A stretch of 64,000 bases of DNA from positions 1 through 64,000 of the forward strand of contig JAFWLP010000079.1 of NCBI GenBank assembly GCA_017511005.1. The letters run 5' to 3'. Positions 41,051 through 49,612 of the stretch are shown in pieces. This DNA comes from Clostridiales bacterium. Its GTDB lineage: Bacteria; Bacillota; Clostridia; Saccharofermentanales; Saccharofermentanaceae. The notes beneath the pieces are model-generated. The model saw nothing but the letters and a program-made list of their open reading frames with translations, searched no databases and was not told where the DNA came from. The translations under genes and the position numbers were made by a program. The stretch's first letter is position 1. Each line of letters begins with the position of its first letter.

Positions 41051-42574
41051 ATGAGTATGTCTGAAACAAGATTAGCCGGAATATATTCCAACGGAATCGT
41101 TCTTCAAAGAAATAAAGAAATAATAATTGAAGGTGAAGAGAGTACAAGATCCGAGGTGACTGTCACTTTGGGAGACTGTACTGTTACGGCAGCTGTTGAA
41201 GGCGGAAAGTTCAAAGCTGTTTTCCCTCCGATGGACGTTGTTTTTGATACGGAACTGAAAGTTGAAGGCACAGAGGTAATTATCTTAAAAGATGTCTGCA
41301 TCGGTGACGTGTTCATGCTTGCGGGACAGTCGAACATGGAATTGCCCGTAATAAGAACTATTGAATTAAATAAAGAAGAAATAGAGGCCGGTGATTATCC
41401 TTATGTAAGACAATACAGGCTTACGCCTGATCTCGAGATACCGCTTAAGGGTGAAGAGTCAATTTGTACTCTGCCCGAAGCGGATTGGGTAAAGGCATCC
41501 GGCACCGATAAGTATGAGATAAGCGCAATTGGTTTCTATGCTGCGAAAAGAATATTTGAAGAGAAAAACGTTCCTGTAGGACTGATCCTCAATGCGCAGG
41601 GCGGGGCCAACATAGAATCATTCATGTGTGAAGAGGATCTTTTCGCGACCGGCACTAAGGATGAGGATATCGATCCGTACAGAGGAAAGGGAGTTCTTAA
41701 AGCCTACGTCGATGAAGGAAATCAGAAGGTGGTTACCTGGCGCGAGAATACAGTCGCTAAGGATTTTTCGATAGAAGAAGCATTGGCAGACGGCATAAAC
41801 ATCAGGATGCCGTGCATCATAGCCGAAGATTTCAGCGGGAGCATGTGGTTCGCAAAAGAGTTTGAACTAGATAAAGAAGTTGAGGGAGAATGCCTGTTAA
41901 GACTCGGTGATCTGATCGATGCTGATGTTACGTACCTGAACGGTGTGGAGATCGGCAGGACCGAATACCAGTATCCGCCAAGGAAATATGTTTTCGACGG
42001 CTCACTTCTGAAAGCCGGTAAGAATACGATATGGACAAGGCTTATCATCGAGAAAGGCGCAGGCGGTTTTGTTCCCGGTCACCCTTATTATCTCGATATA
42101 CCTTCCGGAAGGATCGACATGAGCGGAACCTGGAAGATGGTGTTTGAGAAGCAGACCGAACAGTTCGTGGGAAACAAGATGGCCCAGAATATTCCGTCAG
42201 CTCTTTATTATGCAAGTCTTGAGACGATCCGGAACATAAATATCTCGCAGATCTGGTGGTGCCAGGGTGAATCAAATGCAGAATTCCCCGAAGGCTATGA
42301 CAAGAAGATGATCCTGATGTTCAAGAAGATGCGTGAGATGTTCGGAGAGGTCCCCGTCGTCCTTGTAAAAATCGCCGATTACATTAATCCGCTTACGGAT
42401 ACCAGGGTTCCTGAAGGCTGGAGGCAGATACAGAAGTTCCAGGATGATGCTCCTGGATACATCGGTAATCTTAAGGTTGTAACATCACCATGTCCGGATC
42501 CTGTATATGAACTTCATCCGCAGAACAAGAGCAGTATCGGTGCTGATGTCGCAAAGGCATCGATGGAGTTCTGA
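41051..42574 (+). CDS. SGNH/sialate-O-acetylesterase-type carbohydrate esterase
   Basis: A 507-residue intracellular enzyme (no signal peptide) of the sialate O-acetylesterase (SASA) family, which removes acetyl groups from sugars such as acetylated xylooligomers. Nucleophile Ser94 is in LAGQSNME (90-97); the second block is WWCQGESNA (near 400). The His block reads ELHPQNK near the C-terminus, where relatives mostly have Asp in place of the Glu. A galactose-binding-like insertion (about 260-360) is in its middle. RBS AGG occurs at two spacings; ATG 41057 is an alternative start. Position in the xylan locus fits deacetylation of imported oligosaccharides. Confidence 0.82.
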   Translation: MSMSETRLAGIYSNGIVLQRNKEIIIEGEESTRSEVTVTLGDCTVTAAVEGGKFKAVFPPMDVVFDTELKVEGTEVIILKDVCIGDVFMLAGQSNMELPVIRTIELNKEEIEAGDYPYVRQYRLTPDLEIPLKGEESICTLPEADWVKASGTDKYEISAIGFYAAKRIFEEKNVPVGLILNAQGGANIESFMCEEDLFATGTKDEDIDPYRGKGVLKAYVDEGNQKVVTWRENTVAKDFSIEEALADGINIRMPCIIAEDFSGSMWFAKEFELDKEVEGECLLRLGDLIDADVTYLNGVEIGRTEYQYPPRKYVFDGSLLKAGKNTIWTRLIIEKGAGGFVPGHPYYLDIPSGRIDMSGTWKMVFEKQTEQFVGNKMAQNIPSALYYASLETIRNINISQIWWCQGESNAEFPEGYDKKMILMFKKMREMFGEVPVVLVKIADYINPLTDTRVPEGWRQIQKFQDDAPGYIGNLKVVTSPCPDPVYELHPQNKSSIGADVAKASMEF

Positions 42575-42597
42575 ATAAATCTGATCCTGCAAATTTA

Positions 42598-42651
42598 AAG
42601 TGAAGTGAATCACCGGTAAAGTATCCGGCTTACAAGGTTTGCTTCACTTGT
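42598..42651 (+). terminator. Stem-loop after the esterase gene
   Basis: AAGTGAAG (42598-42605) pairs with CTTCACTT (42642-42649), with a CCGG/CCGG inner pair. Only a weak T-run follows, so termination is probable but not certain. The surrounding 42575-42911 gap is otherwise regulatory (see next entries). Confidence 0.5.
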
Positions 42652-42657
42652 CGTATA

Positions 42658-42708
42658 GTGCACGCAACCGTGCGGTTTTAGGACCAAAATCAGCACACTT
42701 GCGTGCAC
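42658..42708. repeat. Long near-perfect inverted repeat
   Basis: GTGCACGCAA (42658-42667) pairs with TTGCGTGCAC (42699-42708). Inside it GTGC pairs with GCAC, and GGTTTT (42674-42679) with AAAATC (42686-42691) around AGGACC. This makes a stem of about 20 bp with small internal mismatches. There is no T-run, so not a simple terminator; a cruciform or an RNA element is possible. Confidence 0.6.
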
Positions 42709-42793
42709 ACTGCATTCCCGAGCCGGCATTAGAGATGTTCATGTTGTATTGTCTGAATTACACAAATTCACACGCTAGAATGGTAGAAGTCTA

Positions 42794-42867
42794 TTGACAT
42801 ATCACCAACGTGGTGATAATCTCATATCAAGTTAACTTCCATGCAAGTATACAAGAACGCTTGAAAG
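42794..42867 (+). promoter_or_regulatory. ABC importer promoter with two operators
   Basis: TTGACA (42794-42799), 17-bp spacer, TAATCT (42817-42822). The palindrome TATCACCA-ACG-TGGTGATA (42800-42818) fills the spacer, the usual place of a repressor. Downstream CAAGTATACAAG (42844-42855) and GCTTGAA (42859-42865) repeat the uxuA operator. Dual control, one by a GntR-type factor and one by an unknown factor, is inferred. Confidence 0.7.
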
Positions 42868-42911
42868 ATTAGCACATCACTTTATTCATAATCATAAGAG
42901 GATATCGGAAA

Positions 42912-43883
42912 ATGAGTGACAAAGAGCATGTTCAGGCACAGATCAAGGAGTGGTCTCCGAGGCAATTGACGACCAAGGAAAGACTGACCAAGGATATCAG
43001 GATCAACTGGCAGCTGTATGCCATGTTTTTGCTTCCTGTCATCTACTACATCATCTTCAGATATATCCCTATGTTCGGTAATATCCTTGCTTTCAGAAAA
43101 TATAATCCGGGCGGAAGCATCTTCGGTCAGGGACCTCTGACGTTAAAGTATTTCAAGCAGTTCATTACGGCAAAGCCTTTCTGGCAGGCTTTCTCAAACA
43201 CACTGATCCTCAACGGTCTTTATCTGTTATTCAGATTCCCGTTGACTCTCATTTTCGCTCTGCTCTTAAACGAGATCAGAAATCTCCACTGGAAGAAATT
43301 CGTACAGACTGTTTCTTATCTCCCGCACTTTATCTCTGTGGTAATCGTCTGCGGTATGCTCAAGGAACTCCTCTCCACACACGGTCCTATCAATGACATG
43401 ATCTTCAAGCTCGGTGGAGAGAAGATAAGCTTCATCTCTCTGGCTGAATGGTTCAGAACGATATTCGTCTCATCGGGAATATGGCAGAGCCTGGGCTGGG
43501 GAACGATACTTTATCTTGCGGCAATGTCCGGAATCAATCCTTCACTCTATGAGGCTGCAACGGTTGACGGAGCCACACACTTCCAGCAGGTTATCCATGT
43601 AACCATTCCCTGCATCCTTCCGACGATCGCAACACTCCTTATCCTTGATATCGGCGGACTTGTAGGTTCCGGCGGAGCATTCGAGAAGGTATATCTCCTC
43701 TACAGCCCTATGACATATGAGACCAGTGATATCGTATCCACTTACGTATTCCGTATGGGTGTCGAATCGGGAAGCATTAACTTCGCGACTGCGGTAGGCC
43801 TGTTCGAAGGTTTGATAAATCTCGTGCTTCTTACATGTGCAAACTTTGTATCCCGCAAAGTTGCCAAGACGAGTCTCTGGTAA
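42912..43883 (+). CDS. ABC sugar transporter permease (LplB-like)
   Basis: A 323-residue permease with six helices. The conserved EAA loop is ALYEAATVDGATHFQQVIHVTIPCI-like (about residues 215-240, here SLYEAATVDGA). The start has the polar KDIRINWQLYAMFLLPVIYYIIFRYIPM motif of the LplB/YteP group. Such permeases import oligosaccharides, including aldouronates from glucuronoxylan in Paenibacillus-type systems. The next gene, 12 bp after, is the partner permease. The ATPase is not in the window; a shared MsmX-type ATPase is usual for this group. Confidence 0.92.
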   Translation: MSDKEHVQAQIKEWSPRQLTTKERLTKDIRINWQLYAMFLLPVIYYIIFRYIPMFGNILAFRKYNPGGSIFGQGPLTLKYFKQFITAKPFWQAFSNTLILNGLYLLFRFPLTLIFALLLNEIRNLHWKKFVQTVSYLPHFISVVIVCGMLKELLSTHGPINDMIFKLGGEKISFISLAEWFRTIFVSSGIWQSLGWGTILYLAAMSGINPSLYEAATVDGATHFQQVIHVTIPCILPTIATLLILDIGGLVGSGGAFEKVYLLYSPMTYETSDIVSTYVFRMGVESGSINFATAVGLFEGLINLVLLTCANFVSRKVAKTSLW

Positions 43884-43895
43884 GGAGGGAATAAC

Positions 43896-44849
43896 ATGAG
43901 TGTCATAGATAATTCAACAGGAAAGATACACGTACACAATCCCAAGAATAAGATCAAGGAATCGAAGGGTTATAAGGTATTTACGGTATTCAATACGATC
44001 ATAATGATCATTATCTCGTTCGCGACTTTATATCCTTTCCTTTATCTCATCTCACAGTCTTTCTCATCGGATCAGGCTATTTATGCGGGACATACGGGAC
44101 TTATCCCGGAGGGTTTCAATATCGACACATACGTTTACGTTATTACACGTAATCCGATCGCGCCCTGGCCGAATGTTTTCCCGGATCTCAGGATACCCGA
44201 ATTTATCGTTTACTACATGAACACGATCTTCTATACGGTAGTCGGAACGGTATTATCGCTTTTCTTCTCATCGATCCTTGCTTACCCGCTCTCGAAACCG
44301 AATCTGAAAGTCAATAAGATCCTTTCACCGTTCATCATCTTCACGATGTATTTTGGCGGCGGACTTATCGCAAATTACGTTCTGATATTGAGACTCGGAC
44401 TTAAGAACTCGATGTGGGGATTCATTCTCCCGATGCTCATCAGCACGTATTACGTAATCCTCATGAGATCGTTCTTTATGAGTATTCCTAAAGACCTTGA
44501 GGAAGCAGGCGAAATAGACGGCCTTAATAAGTGGGGTGTTTTCTGGTACATCGCAAGACCTCTCTCGACACCGATCATCGCGACAATGACTCTGTTCTAT
44601 GCGGTCATGTACTGGAACAACTGGTTCAACGCAAAGCTCTATCTGCAGGATAAGGTAAAGTGGCCGGTTGCGTACTTCCTCCAGACAATCATAAGAGGTG
44701 CCGGCGCTTCCGATCCGGATGCTCAGAACATGACGGCGAACATCAAATCCTGCGCAATGGTACTGACAGTCCTTCCGATCATCTGCGTATATCCGTTCAT
44801 CCAGAAATATTACGTCCAGGGCATGATGCTCGGCGGCGTAAAGGAATGA
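43896..44849 (+). CDS. ABC sugar transporter permease (LplC/YtcP-like)
   Basis: A 317-residue permease with six helices. The EAA loop is DLEEAGEIDGLNKWGVFWYIARP (about 205-228), and the family end ending in QKYYVQGMMLGGVKE is the exact LplC/YtcP type terminus. It forms a heterodimer with the preceding permease. AAGGAGG lies 8 bp upstream of ATG 43896, and the gene ends 67 bp before the binding-protein start. The substrate is inferred as glucuronic-acid-bearing xylooligosaccharide from neighbouring GH115 and uxu genes. Confidence 0.93.
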   Translation: MSVIDNSTGKIHVHNPKNKIKESKGYKVFTVFNTIIMIIISFATLYPFLYLISQSFSSDQAIYAGHTGLIPEGFNIDTYVYVITRNPIAPWPNVFPDLRIPEFIVYYMNTIFYTVVGTVLSLFFSSILAYPLSKPNLKVNKILSPFIIFTMYFGGGLIANYVLILRLGLKNSMWGFILPMLISTYYVILMRSFFMSIPKDLEEAGEIDGLNKWGVFWYIARPLSTPIIATMTLFYAVMYWNNWFNAKLYLQDKVKWPVAYFLQTIIRGAGASDPDAQNMTANIKSCAMVLTVLPIICVYPFIQKYYVQGMMLGGVKE

Positions 44850-44916
44850 TCAATTTGTGCTACAGGGGATACCCCACGGCAATAGAAAAATGAAACAAAA
44901 AAGAAAGGAAACAGTT

Positions 44917-46659
44917 ATGAAGACAACAAAACTTGCAAAAGTAGCATCTGTCGGTCTTGCAGTCTCAATGCTTTCCAGTTTAGCTGCTTGTAGTGGCGGC
45001 CCCGGCGAGTCTTCCGAGACTACAACGATCCCGAGTCAGATCGAGACAACAGCTGATGAAACAGTAGATGATCTGGGTTACACATACGGTCTGGGAGAGA
45101 CATTCCATGCTGATCAGCCCGTAACCTACACCATGTTCTTCAGCGATGCATCATGGTACCCGATGGTTGATACCTGGAAAACGGAGGGTATTTTCAAGAA
45201 GATCGAAGAGATGACAAATGTTACGCTCGACATCAAGTCTTACGACAGCGGCGACTACATGGACAACATCACACTCGATATCAACGCAGGTAATTCCGCT
45301 TACATCATCCCGAAGATCTATGATGATTCAGCATTCGTAGACGGCGGCGCCATCGTACCTATCTCTGACTATGTTCAGTACATGCCTTATTACACGGATT
45401 TCTATAACACTTACAACCTCTCCGCTGATATTCAGACTATCACAAGAGCTAACGGTAAGTACTATAAGCTCCCCGGCATGAAGGAAGCTAACCTCATCAA
45501 CTATTCTTTCGTTATCAGAAAGGATATCTGGGATGCAGCAGGTATTGACGTTGTAAAGCTCCAGAAAGACTGGACATGGGCAGATCTCCTCGATGCTCTG
45601 ACAAAAGTTAAGGCTTACATGGTTGAGCAGGGTATGTGCGAAGAATCCGATTACATCTGGTCTGACCTCTGGTGCGGAAATGAATCCGGACAGGGCAGCG
45701 GCGGAAACCTCCTCGGCGTTATGGCTTCAACATATGAGTGCAACGCAGGTTGGAACATCGGCAATGGTATGAGATTTGACTTTAATGCCAACAAGTTCAT
45801 CTTCTCACCTACGACAGATAACTATAAGGAATTCTTGAAGACAGCTAACAGCTTCATCGCAGCAGGAATCCTCGATCCCGAGACATTCACACAGGATGAC
45901 GCTACGGCTACAGCTCAGTACTACAACGGCAAGACAGCCATCATGTCCATCAACCAGGGCCAGTGGGCTAACTACGAAGAGAACATGACAGCTCAGCTCG
46001 GCGCAGGCAATTTCGAGAACTACGTAATCACAATGCCTATCGGTTCCACAAGAAATTCCACAGTTGATCCTGCAAGACTTGAGAACGGCGTCATGATCTC
46101 ACAGAAGGCTCTTGATGATCTCGGCGAAGAGGGATTCATTGAGATGCTCAGATTCGTTGACTGGCTCTTCTATTCTCACGAAGCTTATGATCTCACAAAG
46201 TGGGGCGTTGAAGGCGAGCATTATACAGTAGACGCAGACGGCAACAAGAAGCTCATGGACGGTTTCTGCTGCTCAGGTCTCGGCTATGGTAATGACGAAG
46301 CTGGTTCCATGACAGATATCAGACTCCAGTGGGGTTATGCAGGCGGTAACTTCTGGTACGGCGGTACAGTTGCAGAGATGTCTGACAACCTTATTCCTCC
46401 GGTAGCAGATTATGTTAACCGTGACTACACAGACAGAGATACACCTCCGCTCGCTCCCGGTGTTGCTCCTACGGCAGACCAGAACGAGGAGATCAATCTC
46501 ATCGCCACACCTCTTATCAGTAACGTAAATGCGTGGACATTGAAGTTCGTTACAGGTCAGGAAGACATCGATGCTCAGTGGGATGCTTATGTACAGTCCT
46601 GCAATGAGCTCAACGTACAGGGTCTTGTTGACATCTACGGCGAACTCTACAAAGGATAA
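44917..46659 (+). CDS. Extracellular solute-binding lipoprotein (LplA-like)
   Basis: A 580-residue lipoprotein: signal peptide, lipobox LAAC with Cys25, Gly/Ser/Thr-rich linker, then a family-1-type sugar-binding protein of the long LplA group. Features: SWYPMVDTWKTEGIFKKIEEMTNV, the aromatic-rich WGYAGGNFWYGG, and the C-terminal FVTGQEDIDAQWDAYV, which is typical of LplA. It hands oligosaccharide to the two permeases upstream. ATG 44917 is chosen for AAAGGAA 7 bp upstream; 20 in-frame codons before it have no signal character. A terminator follows. Confidence 0.93.
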   Translation: MKTTKLAKVASVGLAVSMLSSLAACSGGPGESSETTTIPSQIETTADETVDDLGYTYGLGETFHADQPVTYTMFFSDASWYPMVDTWKTEGIFKKIEEMTNVTLDIKSYDSGDYMDNITLDINAGNSAYIIPKIYDDSAFVDGGAIVPISDYVQYMPYYTDFYNTYNLSADIQTITRANGKYYKLPGMKEANLINYSFVIRKDIWDAAGIDVVKLQKDWTWADLLDALTKVKAYMVEQGMCEESDYIWSDLWCGNESGQGSGGNLLGVMASTYECNAGWNIGNGMRFDFNANKFIFSPTTDNYKEFLKTANSFIAAGILDPETFTQDDATATAQYYNGKTAIMSINQGQWANYEENMTAQLGAGNFENYVITMPIGSTRNSTVDPARLENGVMISQKALDDLGEEGFIEMLRFVDWLFYSHEAYDLTKWGVEGEHYTVDADGNKKLMDGFCCSGLGYGNDEAGSMTDIRLQWGYAGGNFWYGGTVAEMSDNLIPPVADYVNRDYTDRDTPPLAPGVAPTADQNEEINLIATPLISNVNAWTLKFVTGQEDIDAQWDAYVQSCNELNVQGLVDIYGELYKG

Positions 46660-46696
46660 TCAGAGTAATTCCTAAACGCTCACTTTAAGCAAAACG

Positions 46697-46737
46697 AGGG
46701 GCATTCCGATGTATAATGCAAAGGGATGCCCCTTTGT
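46697..46737 (+). terminator. Terminator after the binding-protein gene
   Basis: AGGGGCATTCC (46697-46707) pairs with GGGATGCCCCT (46723-46733) with one mismatch, then TTTG. It lies 38 bp after the lipoprotein stop and 26 bp before the GH115 start, so GH115 may be read at a lower level or from its own promoter. Confidence 0.7.
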
Positions 46738-46762
46738 TATAAATATTCCGCGAGGTAAACAT

Positions 46763-49570
46763 ATGAGTACTACAGAGTTTTTCAGAAAAGGCAGGAAGAT
46801 CGCAATTGTCACGGACGGAAGCGACAAAGGTATCCTGAGGGTTGCTTCAGCCGTTATCAAGGATATCGAGCGTGTTTCCGGTTCAGAGAGAAAGCTTTGC
46901 AGGATCGCGGTTACTGATGATGTTACAAACGGCAGGATCGCTTCCTGCGATACACTTGTTTTTGCAGGGATCCTGACAGGATCTCCGGAAGGTCTTATCG
47001 ACAGGCTTCTTGCAAAGACAAATGTTGGTGCCGGTGGTGTTGCCGGCAGGAAAGAAGTATATGCATTTGACGAGGTAACCGGTTTTCCCGGTCTCGAAAA
47101 CAAGAAGGCATATGTTATTGCCGGCAGCGATAAGCTCGGAACTATATATGGTCTTTATAAACTGTCGGAAATGATCGGTGTCAGTCCGTGGCATTATTTC
47201 GGTGACGTAAAACCTGTCGTGAAAGAGGTGATATCTTTTGGCGAAGGTGAATTCCCTGTCGTCTCTCATGAGCCTGTTATCGAATACCGCGGTTTCTTCA
47301 TGAATGATGACTGGCCTTCGCTCGGCGGATGGGTCACCAATGCATTCGGTGATTTCAATGAACTGTTCTATGAGCACGTTTTCGATCTTCTGTTAAGGCT
47401 CAGGGGAAATTATCTATGGCCGGCAATGTGGTCAGCTGTTTTCAACAACGATGGAAAGGCTTTTCCGGAAGCATCTGCGGTCCTTGCCGATGAACTGGGA
47501 ATAACGATGGGAACGTCGCATCACGAGCCTCTCATCAGAGCCGGAGAAGAATTCTCTCACATGATGACTGATGACAATGACATTGGCTATGGCAAAGACT
47601 GGAGTTATTACTCCAATGAGAGAGGCCTTTATGAATTCTGGTCTGATTCGATCAGGACGCGCGGCAAGTACAGGAACCTGATCACCGTCGGAATGCGCGG
47701 TGAACGTGACAGCAAGATCCTCGGTGAAGATGCCACAATGAAGGACAACATAGATCTTCTGAAGAAGACTATCACTGATCAGAAAAAGATACTCGCTGAG
47801 AATGGTCTTGAGGGGTGTCCTAAGATGCTCGCGCTGTATAAGGAAGTGGAAGATTACTACTATGGCGATGAGACAGCAGAGGGACTTAACAAATGGGAAG
47901 GTCTTGATGACATTACGCTGCTGTTGTCAGATGATAATTTCGGAAACCTGAGAACCGTTCCCGCACCGGAAATAAAAGACAGGGAACCCGGCTGGGGCAT
48001 CTACTATCATTTCGATTATCACGGCGATCCGATATCTTATGAATGGGTAAATTCCACCCCGATCACAAAGGCCTGGGAACAGCTTACATCAGGTTATGAA
48101 TACGGAATCCGCAAACTATGGATATGCAATGTCGGTGACGTGAGACCCGTGGAACTTCCTTTGAATTATTTCATGGATCTTGCATTTGATTATGACTACT
48201 GGAAAGAACCGAACAGGACCGGTGAATATCTTGCAGGATGGGTAAGGAAACAGTTTGCCGAAGTGTCTGATGAGGTTGCTGACGCGATCGGAAAGCTTCT
48301 CAATGACTATATCAACATGAACGGAAGGAGAAGACCCGAAGCGACACATCCCGACACGTTTGACGTTCAGTCCAATCAGGCTTTTGTTGAACTGCGCTGT
48401 GCGGATAAGATTATGAGTGACGCTGAAGAATTGAAGAAATCGATCCCTGCTGAGATCTACGACAAGTTCTATGGCCTGGTCTATTTTCCGGCCGTTGCGT
48501 CTGCAAATCTCCGCCGTATGATGATACTGACAGGCCTGTATAACATTGTTACAAAGACTGATTTCATCGTTGTGAACTATCTTGCGGAAGAGATCAATAA
48601 GACTGTGGCCCGTGATATGGAACTTGTCAGGTATTATAACGAGGATATGTCGGGCGGCAAGTGGAAATACATGATGAGTTCCAAACATGTCAACTTCCTG
48701 CACTGGAACGACGAGGGATCTCAATACCCGGATCCTGTCATGAAGAAACTGCCTTCAGCCGAACAGAGAGCCAAAGTGATCATCGAACGCAGTTCCTGTT
48801 TCTACGAGGGGGAATGCCTGCTGCCTGAAATGGATCTGAATGATCCTGCTCCGAAAGAAGTCTATATCCTGGAGGAATCCATCAGAGAAGATCCTTTCAG
48901 ACTTGAATACAATGACAGGGAATTGAAAGTTGATGCCGTTAAGATTACCGGCGGTGCTTACAGGCTTGATATTCTTCCTCTTGCCGCATCAGAATCTTAT
49001 ATAAAGGTGATCTTTGAGTCCCATACCGTAACGGTAATCACCAAAGCCGTCGACAGCAGAGAGGCCTCGGATGTTCCATGCGTTGTGGCAGGAAAACTGA
49101 GCCTGGTGTGTGATTCCTATTCTTCAAAGAATGAACCGGGTGACAGTTCTTTCGTTACGATAGACAACTACGGTCTGTCCGGCAGAGCGCTTAAGATATA
49201 TCCGCTGACAAAGGATTACGCGGTGGCTGATGAATGTCCTTCCGTGACATACGATTTCTATATTCCGGAAGAGGGAGATTATGATGTTTCCGTTTTCGTG
49301 GCACCTTCTAACAATGCATTCAAGAATCAGAATCTGAGCTTCTCGCTGAAGATGGATGATTCTGCAGACAGAAGGATCGATCTGTTCCCTGACGGCTACA
49401 TGGCAGGTTACGGAACTGATAAGAACTGGTGTGAAGCAGTGCTGCGCAACTGCCGTGAGCTTAAGACGTCATATGTTTTGTCTTCCGGAAAGCACAGCCT
49501 GAAGTATATGGTTCTGGATTCGATGGTAGTACTGCAGAAGATAGAGATAAATAAGAAAAAGTCTTTGTGA
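46763..49570 (+). CDS. GH115 alpha-glucuronidase
   Basis: A 935-residue protein of glycoside hydrolase family 115, which removes (4-O-methyl-)glucuronic acid from xylan side chains. The start has an N-terminal domain (IAIVTDGSDKGILRVASAVI), then HEPVIEYRGFFMNDDWPSLGGW, LLLRLRGNYLWPAMWSAVF, GITMGTSHHEPLIRAGEEF and LLLSDDNFGNLRTVP, all GH115 core blocks. It lacks a signal peptide, so it acts inside on imported aldouronates. The end (about 780-935) is a beta-sandwich domain. ATG 46763 with GAGGT is preferred. Catalytic residues were not pinned down. Confidence 0.9.
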   Translation: MSTTEFFRKGRKIAIVTDGSDKGILRVASAVIKDIERVSGSERKLCRIAVTDDVTNGRIASCDTLVFAGILTGSPEGLIDRLLAKTNVGAGGVAGRKEVYAFDEVTGFPGLENKKAYVIAGSDKLGTIYGLYKLSEMIGVSPWHYFGDVKPVVKEVISFGEGEFPVVSHEPVIEYRGFFMNDDWPSLGGWVTNAFGDFNELFYEHVFDLLLRLRGNYLWPAMWSAVFNNDGKAFPEASAVLADELGITMGTSHHEPLIRAGEEFSHMMTDDNDIGYGKDWSYYSNERGLYEFWSDSIRTRGKYRNLITVGMRGERDSKILGEDATMKDNIDLLKKTITDQKKILAENGLEGCPKMLALYKEVEDYYYGDETAEGLNKWEGLDDITLLLSDDNFGNLRTVPAPEIKDREPGWGIYYHFDYHGDPISYEWVNSTPITKAWEQLTSGYEYGIRKLWICNVGDVRPVELPLNYFMDLAFDYDYWKEPNRTGEYLAGWVRKQFAEVSDEVADAIGKLLNDYINMNGRRRPEATHPDTFDVQSNQAFVELRCADKIMSDAEELKKSIPAEIYDKFYGLVYFPAVASANLRRMMILTGLYNIVTKTDFIVVNYLAEEINKTVARDMELVRYYNEDMSGGKWKYMMSSKHVNFLHWNDEGSQYPDPVMKKLPSAEQRAKVIIERSSCFYEGECLLPEMDLNDPAPKEVYILEESIREDPFRLEYNDRELKVDAVKITGGAYRLDILPLAASESYIKVIFESHTVTVITKAVDSREASDVPCVVAGKLSLVCDSYSSKNEPGDSSFVTIDNYGLSGRALKIYPLTKDYAVADECPSVTYDFYIPEEGDYDVSVFVAPSNNAFKNQNLSFSLKMDDSADRRIDLFPDGYMAGYGTDKNWCEAVLRNCRELKTSYVLSSGKHSLKYMVLDSMVVLQKIEINKKKSL

Positions 49571-49612
49571 TTGGGACAGCCATTATGAACCTTAAAAACG
49601 GTTCGCAGTTTG

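Noticed and set aside
42598..42651. A riboswitch in the importer leader
   Set aside because: The visible stem lies upstream of the promoter at 42794, so it cannot be in that transcript; it more likely ends the esterase mRNA.
42840..42870. A CcpA cre site in the importer leader
   Set aside because: The CG-centred stretch lacks the flanking TG and CA of the cre consensus; the match to the uxuA operator is far better.
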